A stretch of 64,000 nt of DNA from Alloprevotella sp. GTDB lineage: Bacteria > Bacteroidota > Bacteroidia > Bacteroidales > Muribaculaceae. The stretch is taken from NCBI GenBank assembly GCA_023663135.1, contig JAMPIE010000009.1, positions 1-64,000 of the forward strand, read 5' to 3'. Positions 34,146-40,757 of the stretch are shown piece by piece. The notes under the pieces were generated by a model. It was not told where the DNA came from. It saw only the letters and a program-made list of their open reading frames with translations, and made no database searches. How positions within the stretch are numbered: the stretch's first letter is position 1; each line of letters opens with the position of its first letter. The translations under genes and the position numbers were made by a program.

Positions 34146-35450
34146 TCAGAGCGTCTGCATAAGCTTCACGGCATCGACATAGCGGGCTATTCCCTCGGCC
34201 ACCATCTTGGCGTCGCGCATGGCATGTACCACCGTGGCCGGGCGATTTGACACATCGCCGCCGGCAAAGACGCCTCGGCGCGTCGACATCCCGTAGGGGT
34301 CTTCGCGGGTCACTACATATCCCTTCCCGTCTACCTCTATGCCATGGGTCGTGGACACTATCCTCGCGGCCGGTGCTGAGCCAATGGCTAAGATGAGCTT
34401 GTCGGCGGGGCGCGAAATAGCCTCCCCTTCCGTGACGAGGTCGATGTGAGACAGACGCTCCGGGTCGGCATGATGGATGGCCTGGATGGAGGTGTTCCAC
34501 AGAAATTTCACCCCCTCGGCCACTGCCTCGTCATACTCGGCTCTCAGGGCGCTCATGCTCTCGATGTCGCGATGATAGATGATGGTGACCTCCTCGGCTC
34601 CAAGGCGCACAGCCGTGCGAGCCGCGTCCATGGCTGTGTTGCCACATCCGAGGACAAACACCTTATCCCCCTCCTTGACGGCCACCTCCTCGCGCCCGAC
34701 GGCTCCACTCTGGAGCAAAGCCACGCGCCGGAGAAACCATATGGCCTGTCGGATGCCGGGATGGTTCACACCCGGCAGGTCGGGCACCTTGGGCTTGCCT
34801 GTCCCGGTGCCCATGAAGATGGCATCAAATCCTTGGGCGAAGAGGTCGTCGATGGTATAGTTGAGGCCTATGGTGGTGCGCAGGTGGAAGATTACGCCTA
34901 AGCGCTCTATCTTCTTTATCTCGCGGCGAACCACCTCTTTGGGCAATCGATATTCGGGGATGCCGAAGCGGAGCACACCGCCCGCCTCCGGCTCCATCTC
35001 AAAGATCTCTACGCGGAAGCCCTTGCGAGCCAAATCGCCCGCTATGGTGAGGCCCGCCGGACCGCTGCCTATGACAGCCACCATGCCCCGGCTCTGCTCG
35101 GTGATACCCTCATGAGAGAGCCCGGCATCCCAGTCAAAGTCGGCCACAAAGCGCTCCAGCTTTCCAATGTTGATATGCTCCCCTTTCTTGCCCAAGACGC
35201 AATGACCCTCACATTGGCGCTCATGGCCACAGACGCGGCCACAGACGGCCGGCAGATTGGAGCGAGTGTTGATGATGCTCATTGCATTGCCAAAATTGCC
35301 CTTTGCAAGCTCGGCAATCCATAGCGGGATATCATTGCCCACCGGGCATCCCTTCTTACACTGCGGCACCTTGCAGTGGAGGCAACGCTGAGCCTCGCGG
35401 ATGGCTTCCGGGAGGGTATAGGTGTCAGATTTTTCCTTGATTTCTTCCAT
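34146..35450 (-). CDS. gltD: Glutamate synthase small-subunit type NADPH oxidoreductase
   Basis: A 434-residue flavoprotein. N-terminal cysteine clusters (CLHCKVPQCKKGCPVGNDIP and CGRVCGHERQCEGHC) hold Fe-S clusters. An FAD site (VAVIGSGPAGLTIAGDLARKG) and an NADPH site (VFVLGCGNTAMDAARTAVRLG) follow. It matches the homotetrameric glutamate synthase / GltD family, which passes electrons from NADPH. NfnB or a similar ferredoxin-linked transhydrogenase subunit is an alternative, but no NfnA partner is adjacent. It converges on cbiB with only eight bases between the stops. Confidence 0.88.
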   Translation of the reverse strand: MEEIKEKSDTYTLPEAIREAQRCLHCKVPQCKKGCPVGNDIPLWIAELAKGNFGNAMSIINTRSNLPAVCGRVCGHERQCEGHCVLGKKGEHINIGKLERFVADFDWDAGLSHEGITEQSRGMVAVIGSGPAGLTIAGDLARKGFRVEIFEMEPEAGGVLRFGIPEYRLPKEVVRREIKKIERLGVIFHLRTTIGLNYTIDDLFAQGFDAIFMGTGTGKPKVPDLPGVNHPGIRQAIWFLRRVALLQSGAVGREEVAVKEGDKVFVLGCGNTAMDAARTAVRLGAEEVTIIYHRDIESMSALRAEYDEAVAEGVKFLWNTSIQAIHHADPERLSHIDLVTEGEAISRPADKLILAIGSAPAARIVSTTHGIEVDGKGYVVTREDPYGMSTRRGVFAGGDVSNRPATVVHAMRDAKMVAEGIARYVDAVKLMQTL

Positions 35451-35505
35451 GATAGATTCCTTGACTTTGGGCAGAGAGGGGCATCATCAATTTTCGATGC
35501 CGCCG

Positions 35506-35537
35506 CAAAGTTAGACCAAATCCATCAAAGGAGCAAA
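35506..35537 (-). promoter_or_regulatory. Bacteroidota promoter for gltD
   Basis: On the minus strand TTTG (35537-35534), a 20-base spacer and TAACTTTG (35513-35506), 56 bases before the start. It abuts the stop of the upstream barrel-protein gene. Confidence 0.65.
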
Positions 35538-36074
35538 TCAGAAGCGATAGCCTATGGTGATATTGAAGATGCCTGTGGAAAAGTCGGTGCGCCAACGCCA
35601 TTTCCCTTCCAAGGCAAGCCGCAGGGTGGGCGACACGAAATATTCCAGGCCGGCGCCGACGTTGAGGCCAAAACGGTCGGTGCGATGGCTGTTGTCAGTA
35701 GTCTTGCGTAGCATCATCTCTTTCTCTTTGCGGTTAAAGACGGAGTAGCCAACGCCTGCTAATGGATAGAAGTTTATTCTCCCGGCGACATCGAGGGCCA
35801 GCGGCACTTGTGCGTCAAGGTTGATGTTAAAGGCATCCTCGCCGCGATTGCGGAAGGTATAGTCGGCCGAGGGAGAGAGCCTGAAGCACTGTGAGAAACG
35901 GTAGTTGAAATAGAGGCCGGCAACTCCACTCTCGGCTCTTGTGGAGTATCCTCCATACAGTCCCATGCTCTTTTGGCCGCGGACGCTGTTGCCTTCTGCG
36001 GCCGCGGGTAGCGACATGGCTATCATCATGATGATTATCAGAGGTATCTGTATGAAGGTCTTGAATGAGGTCAT
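35538..36074 (-). CDS. Outer membrane beta-barrel protein, unknown function
   Basis: A 178-residue protein with signal peptide MTSFKTFIQIPLIIIMMIAM, then SLPAAA. The mature part alternates hydrophobic and polar residues and aromatic girdles (GLYGGYSTRAESGVAGLYFNYRF, LRLALEGKWRWRT, FNITIGYRF) and ends in Phe. This fits an eight-stranded OmpA/OmpX-like barrel. The start at 36074 follows from the signal peptide and the promoter element at 36108-36115. Confidence 0.82.
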   Translation of the reverse strand: MTSFKTFIQIPLIIIMMIAMSLPAAAEGNSVRGQKSMGLYGGYSTRAESGVAGLYFNYRFSQCFRLSPSADYTFRNRGEDAFNINLDAQVPLALDVAGRINFYPLAGVGYSVFNRKEKEMMLRKTTDNSHRTDRFGLNVGAGLEYFVSPTLRLALEGKWRWRTDFSTGIFNITIGYRF

Positions 36075-36107
36075 GAGTCTATTGGCGATATATTGGTGAT
36101 GAATGTG

Positions 36108-36115
36108 CAAAGATA
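36108..36115 (-). promoter_or_regulatory. Bacteroidota -7 promoter element for the barrel-protein gene
   Basis: TATCTTTG on the minus strand, 34 bases before the start at 36074. Confidence 0.55.
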
Positions 36116-36191
36116 TGCAAAATAAGCGGTGGATTTACTCTATTAACCATAATGATCCTCTTTTTGTTTTAGCGGATAGAAAAGAGAAAGG

Positions 36192-36236
36192 CCCGGTCTG
36201 AATGTCGGCTGCCGGAAGGCAGCCTCTTCAGCCGGG
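36192..36236 (-). terminator. Rho-independent terminator between asnA and the barrel-protein gene
   Basis: CCCGG...CCGGG and CTGAA/TTCAG flank an inner perfect GGCTGCC-GGAA-GGCAGCC hairpin. On the minus strand it is followed by CCTTTCTCTTTTC. Confidence 0.75.
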
Positions 36237-36395
36237 TCTCTCATAGCTAATAGGTGAGGCGTCTGTCGCTGCCGCCACTCTCGCGAGCTTATTTGGATGG
36301 ATGATGCAGGAGCGACACCTCTGTCACTGATAAGAATACCGAAAAATAACATCTATGCCAATGCATGAGGCATGACAGTGTGATTTTGTCTGATT
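36192..36395 (-). ncRNA. Candidate structured small RNA (or long asnA 3' UTR)
   Basis: The space between asnA and the barrel-protein gene has no convincing ORF but strong pairing on the minus strand. CTGTCA and TGACAG enclose an ATGCC/GGCAT hairpin. Next, GAGGTGTC pairs with GACGCCTC (one G-U) around CTGC/GCAG and the palindrome CTCGCGAG. A rho-independent terminator ends it at 36192. A near-consensus -7 element, TATCTTTA, lies at 36401-36408. It could be an independent RNA or a 3' UTR. No Rfam family is recognised by eye. Confidence 0.35.
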
Positions 36396-36489
36396 TCGAC
36401 TAAAGATAACAGGCTGACAATGAGTTATTGTCTTTGTTTATATCTATACTATCTATCTGAATATTCATAACCTATTTTTTTTGAGGGGC

Positions 36490-37524
36490 TCATAGAAGCT
36501 CGATGCCGGCGGCTGCGCATGCTGCCACTTGGTCGTCGGGCCACAGCGAGGCTTGAACCTCGCCTATATGGGCCTTCTGCAAGAGGAACATGCAGAGGCG
36601 GCTCTGGCCTATGCCTCCACCTATTGAGGGAGGGAGCTCGCCGGCAAGCAGCGACTTATGGAAGGGGAGCTCGGCTCGCTCCTGACATCCACGTTGCTCC
36701 AGCTGGGCGGCCAGGCTCTCTGGGCTCACGCGTATGCCCATCGACGAGAGCTCAAAGCAGCGCTCCAAGACGGAGTCGTAGACGATGATGTCGCCGTTGA
36801 GACCTGAGTAACCATCTTCGTTGGTGGTCGACCAGTCGTCATAGTCGGGTGCGCGCCCGTCGTGGGGCTTGCCATCGCTCAGGGGGTTGCCGATGCCTAT
36901 GACAAAGATGGCGCCATATTCACGGCTGGCAGCCGTCTCGCGCTCGGTGGGGGTCATGCCGGGATAGCGCTGGAGCAGCTCCTGGGCATGAATAAAGGTG
37001 ATGTCCTCGGGCAGGCGCGGAGTGATGTGAGGAAACATCTTGTAGATCATCTGCTCCATCTCTTTCACTACGCCATAGATCTTCCTGACGGTGGCCTTGA
37101 GGTAGTTGAGGTTGCGATCCTCCTCATTGATGGTCTTCTCCCAGTCCCACTGGTCAACGTAGAGCGAGTGGAGATTGTCAAGCTCCTCGTCGGCGCGGAT
37201 GGCATTCATGTCGGTGTAGAGGCCATATCCGGCGGGGATGTCATAGGCGGCGAGTTTGGCGCGCTTCCACTTGGCCAACGAATGGACCACCTCGGCCCGT
37301 CGCTCCCCAAGGTCCTTCACCGGGAAGGTCACGGGGCGCTCCACGCCGTTGAGGTCGTCGTTGAGGCCTGTGCCCGAGAGCACAAAGAGGGGGGCTGTGA
37401 CGCGCCTCAAGCCCAGCTCCTCGGCCAGGCGGCGCTGAAACGTATCCTTAATCGTCTTGATGACCACCTCGGTGGTCTCCGGCTGGAGTTTGCGCTTATA
37501 GCGCTTGGGGATGATGAGTGGCAT
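36490..37524 (-). CDS. asnA: Aspartate-ammonia ligase (asparagine synthetase A)
   Basis: A 344-residue class II tRNA-synthetase-fold enzyme that makes asparagine from aspartate, ammonia and ATP. LFVLSGTGLNDDLNGVERPV, VVHSLAKWKRAKL, LHSLYVDQWDWEK, GIGNPLSDGKPHDGRAPDYDDW and the C-terminal SIGGGIGQSRLCMFLLQKAHIGEVQ are diagnostic. The start at 37524 (MPLIIPKRYK) matches family length; the longer ORF crosses the promoter element at 37586-37593. Confidence 0.96.
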   Translation of the reverse strand: MPLIIPKRYKRKLQPETTEVVIKTIKDTFQRRLAEELGLRRVTAPLFVLSGTGLNDDLNGVERPVTFPVKDLGERRAEVVHSLAKWKRAKLAAYDIPAGYGLYTDMNAIRADEELDNLHSLYVDQWDWEKTINEEDRNLNYLKATVRKIYGVVKEMEQMIYKMFPHITPRLPEDITFIHAQELLQRYPGMTPTERETAASREYGAIFVIGIGNPLSDGKPHDGRAPDYDDWSTTNEDGYSGLNGDIIVYDSVLERCFELSSMGIRVSPESLAAQLEQRGCQERAELPFHKSLLAGELPPSIGGGIGQSRLCMFLLQKAHIGEVQASLWPDDQVAACAAAGIELL

Positions 37525-37585
37525 AAAGCAGGTAAATTTTTTGCCTATTGTAGTGATGAAATTGCAACTATAGTGGTTGACGGCA

Positions 37586-37593
37586 CAAAGGTA
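37586..37593 (-). promoter_or_regulatory. Bacteroidota -7 promoter element for asnA
   Basis: TACCTTTG on the minus strand, 62 bases before the asnA start. Confidence 0.55.
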
Positions 37594-37894
37594 TGTCATT
37601 TTTCCATATTTCACAATATCTTGGCGACAAAATGTAATAAAAAGTGTCGTTTTTCTGTAAAATTGTTGCTCATGTGTTTCTCCGGCGCTTTTTTCGTCGC
37701 GGTGAGAACAATCCTGCGTCCTCGCGCGTTATTAAGGCGTGTGTTTCCCACACACACACTTGAGGAGTCGCTTGCGCCTCCCTCCCCGAAAGAATAGATT
37801 CAGGGATCCTATGAAGACACACAATGCCCCCCCCCAAGCATGGGCGGTATATTCATAAAGTTTAGTTGATACAGTTTAGTTAAGCAAGAACGCA
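37594..37894. other. Intergenic region between serB and asnA; nothing recognised
   Basis: About 300 bases with low-complexity pieces (CACACACAC, a run of nine C, direct repeats of AGTTTAGTT) and no ORF in keeping with the neighbours. It presumably holds the upstream part of the asnA promoter. Confidence 0.4.
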
Positions 37895-37926
37895 CCCCGG
37901 TCGATGACGTGAGTCATTGACCGGGG
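37895..37926 (-). terminator. Hairpin terminator after serB
   Basis: CCCCGGTCGATGAC (37895-37908) pairs with GTCATTGACCGGGG (37913-37926), 14 pairs with one G-U. The flanking AAGAA and TTCTT bases can extend it. Confidence 0.75.
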
Positions 37927-37941
37927 CAATTCTTGTTATCC

Positions 37942-39165
37942 TCACACCTGTATAAGGCTGTCCTTGAAGCCCAAGAAATAGAGGATGCCATCGAGTCCAA
38001 TCGTTGAGAGGCTCTGGTCGGCATTGGCCTTCACTTTTGGTTTGGCATGGAATGCTATGCCTAAGCCGGCCGTGGAGAGCATGGGCAGGTCGTTGGCTCC
38101 GTCGCCCACGGCCACCGTCTGCTGGATGTCTACTTGCTCCACCTGGGCCATCACCTTGAGCAGCTCGGCCTTGCGAGGGCCGTTGACAATCTCGCCCATC
38201 GAGCGGCCGGTGAGCCGGCCGGTGTCGTCGATCTCCAGCTCATTGGCATAGACATAATCGAAGCCAAAGCGCCGCTTCAAATAATTGCCAAAATAAGTGA
38301 AGCCTCCCGAGAGGATGGCCGTCTTATAGCCCGAGCGCTTTAGGACGGTCATGAGCCGCTCCAGGCCCTCGTTGATGGGCAGTTTTTCGGCTATATCTTC
38401 CATTACGCTCACATCTAAGCCCTTAAGCAGAGCCACACGCTCGCGGAAGCTCTCATTGAAGTCTATCTCCCCTCTCATGGCGCGCTCGGTGATGGCCTTC
38501 ACCTTCTCGCCCACTCCGGCGCGCTCGGCCAGCTCGTCGATCACCTCGGTGCCGATGAGCGTCGAGTCCATGTCGAAGCAAATCAGACGGCGGCAGCGGC
38601 GATACATATTGTCTTCCTGAAGAGAGATGTCCACCTCTCCCTTCGACGCTATCTTCATAAACGCGTCCTGCATGGCCGAGCGGTCCAGCGGATTGCCCCT
38701 GACCGAGATCTCCACACATTGCTTGGAGCGCGAGCCGGCCCCATGCTCCTCCTCCAGCGGGATGCGCCCGGTCAGGCGCCTGATGGCGTCGATGTTGAGC
38801 TCCTGATCGGCTATGACGCGGCTCACGTCGGCTATATGCGAGGCGCAGAGATGGCGGCCAAGAATAGTGATAATCCAGCGCTTACGCCCCTGGCGACCTA
38901 CCCACTCGGTATATTCTTCCCGGTCGACAGGCGTAAACTTCACGTCAACCCCGAGCTCATAGCTCTTGAAGAGTATATCTTTCATGATGTCGCCGCTCAC
39001 GTTGCTGTCGGTCTTGATCAGGAAGCCGAGCGAGAGGATATGGTGGATATTGCTCTGGCCAATGTCGAGGATGGCGGCATCGTGGCGCGCGAGGATGGCG
39101 GTAAGGGCAGCGGTTACCCCGGGATGGTCGTTGCCCGATATGTTGATAAGGATAAGCTCTGTCAT
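37942..39165 (-). CDS. serB: Phosphoserine phosphatase with N-terminal ACT domains
   Basis: A 407-residue HAD phosphatase that makes serine from phosphoserine. Two ACT-like regulatory domains occupy about residues 1-80 and 98-180. The catalytic domain carries LICFDMDSTLIGTEVIDELA (nucleophile Asp198, Asp200), KTAILSGGFTYFG and AVGDGANDLPML. The length fits long, ACT-fused SerB proteins. The start at 39165 (MTELILINIS) is favoured because the ORF start at 39225 lies in the promoter element at 39223-39230. Confidence 0.95.
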   Translation of the reverse strand: MTELILINISGNDHPGVTAALTAILARHDAAILDIGQSNIHHILSLGFLIKTDSNVSGDIMKDILFKSYELGVDVKFTPVDREEYTEWVGRQGRKRWIITILGRHLCASHIADVSRVIADQELNIDAIRRLTGRIPLEEEHGAGSRSKQCVEISVRGNPLDRSAMQDAFMKIASKGEVDISLQEDNMYRRCRRLICFDMDSTLIGTEVIDELAERAGVGEKVKAITERAMRGEIDFNESFRERVALLKGLDVSVMEDIAEKLPINEGLERLMTVLKRSGYKTAILSGGFTYFGNYLKRRFGFDYVYANELEIDDTGRLTGRSMGEIVNGPRKAELLKVMAQVEQVDIQQTVAVGDGANDLPMLSTAGLGIAFHAKPKVKANADQSLSTIGLDGILYFLGFKDSLIQV

Positions 39166-39222
39166 GGCATTAATAGTCTGCTGATTTTTAGCACAAGAAA
39201 GGGGATTGATATTAGTGACGGA

Positions 39223-39230
39223 CAAATGTA
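39223..39230 (-). promoter_or_regulatory. Bacteroidota -7 promoter element for serB
   Basis: TACATTTG on the minus strand, 58 bases before the start at 39165. Confidence 0.5.
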
Positions 39231-39257
39231 GACAATTCTGTCCGACTGACGAAATCC

Positions 39258-39314
39258 CGCGCCCTCAATTTTATCCCTCAAGTGAGTTAAACAATCGCGG
39301 TTTTAGAGGGCGCG
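39258..39314 (-). terminator. Possible terminator after the BadF-type kinase
   Basis: CGCGCCCTC (39258-39266) and GAGGGCGCG (39306-39314) are perfect complements across a 39-base gap. The right arm covers the kinase stop codon. The long loop makes it a weaker candidate. Confidence 0.35.
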
Positions 39315-40151
39315 CTCTATTAGGAGATCAAGAGGGTCGGCGGCCACAAGGCCTACTCTTACGCTCCAAGCAGCGGCAACCTTGCGTAGCTGAGGCTCAA
39401 AGGCCATGGCCACTCCCCCTGTGAAGGCCACCGGAAGAGTCTTGGCCTCGGGGTAAAGCGCTATGACGTTGCTGAAAAAGCTATCGATTTGACCCTCGAC
39501 AAGGGTGCTGATGAAGGGGTGTGGAATATTGGCGGAGGCAAAGGGGACAAATGAGGCTATGTAGGCACTCCCGCCGTGGTGCCGATACACCTCCTCCACC
39601 ACCGTCTTATAGTCCACCTCCGGATAGGTCTGCTGCCATCTTTCTATCAGCTCAGAGGGCATAGCTCTTCGGATAGCGGCTCGAAGCAGGGCGGCGCCTA
39701 TTGCTGAGCCTGAGCCTTCATCGCCAAGGATATAGCCCATGGGGGGCACGTTGCGCTTTATCTCCTTGCCGTCCCAAAGGCAAGAGTTGCTCCCCGTGCC
39801 AAGGATACAAGTAATGCCCCGCTCATGGCCAAGGAGGCCCAGGGCGGCGCCGTATAGGTCGCTTTCAACTGTGATATTGGCCCTGTCTATGCCGAAGGCC
39901 TCGGTGAGCAGCCCGCGCAGCTCTTCCTTTTGCTCCCCCAAAGCCCCCGCGGCATATACCTGCAATGCCGACGGGGGCACAGGACACTGCGTCTTTGCCC
40001 GGGCCAGCTCCGCGGCTATCCTCTCGCGAGTGTGCAGCGAAGAGTTAACCGGTCCTGTGCGGAACCTGACCACACTCCCTGATGTATGGTCTATACAGGC
40101 CCACTTTCCGGAGGTAGCGCCGCAATCGGCAATCAGCAGTGTTTGTTTCAA
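39303..40151 (-). CDS. BadF/BadG-type ATPase, probable N-acetylglucosamine kinase-like sugar kinase
   Basis: A 282-residue actin-fold ASKHA ATPase. Phosphate-1 motif LLIADCGATSGKWACID, phosphate-2 motif ITCILGTGSNSCLWDGK, GYILGDEGSGSAIGAALLRAAI and the adenosine motif VAFTGGVAMAF are all present. The family includes mammalian-type GlcNAc kinase and many Bacteroidales homologues of uncertain sugar preference. It lies nine bases behind an Lrp-type regulator and is probably co-transcribed with it. Confidence 0.85.
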   Translation of the reverse strand: MKQTLLIADCGATSGKWACIDHTSGSVVRFRTGPVNSSLHTRERIAAELARAKTQCPVPPSALQVYAAGALGEQKEELRGLLTEAFGIDRANITVESDLYGAALGLLGHERGITCILGTGSNSCLWDGKEIKRNVPPMGYILGDEGSGSAIGAALLRAAIRRAMPSELIERWQQTYPEVDYKTVVEEVYRHHGGSAYIASFVPFASANIPHPFISTLVEGQIDSFFSNVIALYPEAKTLPVAFTGGVAMAFEPQLRKVAAAWSVRVGLVAADPLDLLIERAL

Positions 40152-40160
40152 AAAGGGTGG

Positions 40161-40634
40161 TTAAAAATTGACGGGAGCACCGATAACTACCTGACGCCTA
40201 AAGCCCTCTGAAAACGCTATGAGGGTCTCGGTGCGGCCGGCGCCGATGGGAGCTATCCGATTTTTGATGATGTCAAAGAGATGGTCGTTGTTGCGCGCAT
40301 AGACCTTTATTAAGATGTCATAGCGCCCGGTGGTTGCGTTGCATTCCACCACTTCAACTATCTCTCTTAAGAGATCAACCACATGGTCGGTCTCCTGCGG
40401 GTTGTTAAGGCTTAGTCCAACATAGGCACACGTTTCGTAGCCTATGGATGTAGGATCCATAAGTGTCTCAAACCCTTTGACCACACCCTGAGCTGTCAGC
40501 TTTTGGATGCGTTGGTGTATAGAGGCACCACTCACGCCACACTCGCGAGCTATCTCCAGAAAAGGCACACGCGCGTTGGCCGTGAGCATCTCCAGTATTC
40601 GGCAATCCAAGTTGTCGAGTTGTTGACGTGACAT
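40161..40634 (-). CDS. Lrp/AsnC family transcriptional regulator
   Basis: A 157-residue regulator with an N-terminal winged helix-turn-helix (QLDNLDCRILEMLTANARVPFLEIARECGVSGASIHQRIQKL, about residues 4-50) and a C-terminal RAM/ACT ligand domain (about 70-150: TCAYVGLSLNNPQETDHVVDLL, VVECNATTGRYDILIKVYARN). Such proteins sense amino acids. Targets are unknown; asnA and serB nearby are candidates only by proximity. Confidence 0.92.
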   Translation of the reverse strand: MSRQQLDNLDCRILEMLTANARVPFLEIARECGVSGASIHQRIQKLTAQGVVKGFETLMDPTSIGYETCAYVGLSLNNPQETDHVVDLLREIVEVVECNATTGRYDILIKVYARNNDHLFDIIKNRIAPIGAGRTETLIAFSEGFRRQVVIGAPVNF

Positions 40635-40695
40635 TGTTTGTTAATTTTCAGTTCGTTTCGGTTGCGTTTCTTACATCCGTGTATTTTACACGGTG

Positions 40696-40703
40696 CAAAT
40701 TTA
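40696..40703 (-). promoter_or_regulatory. Bacteroidota -7 promoter element for the Lrp-kinase unit
   Basis: TAAATTTG on the minus strand, 62 bases before the Lrp start. Confidence 0.45.
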
Positions 40704-40745
40704 ATCTTTTTGCTCCGCATTATATGCTTTTTTCACAAAATTTAA

Positions 40746-40753
40746 TAATTTTG
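40746..40753 (+). promoter_or_regulatory. Possible -7 promoter element of the patatin gene, nearly leaderless
   Basis: TAATTTTG matches TAnnTTTG and ends only four bases before the ATG at 40758. If it is used, the mRNA would have almost no 5' leader. A clear TTTG at the right spacing is missing. Confidence 0.35.
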
Positions 40754-40757
40754 CGCC

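Noticed and set aside
36143..36352. 69-codon minus-strand ORF between asnA and the barrel gene
   Set aside because: It runs through the terminator hairpin and has no signal or domain; a structured RNA explains the region better.
37741..37760. CACACACAC run as possible microsatellite or CRISPR-like repeat
   Set aside because: Too short, a single occurrence and no spacers; no CRISPR array is present anywhere in the window.
36862..37797. 311-codon plus-strand ORF
   Set aside because: It lies antisense to asnA, has a composition typical of a GC-rich shadow frame and crosses the asnA promoter.
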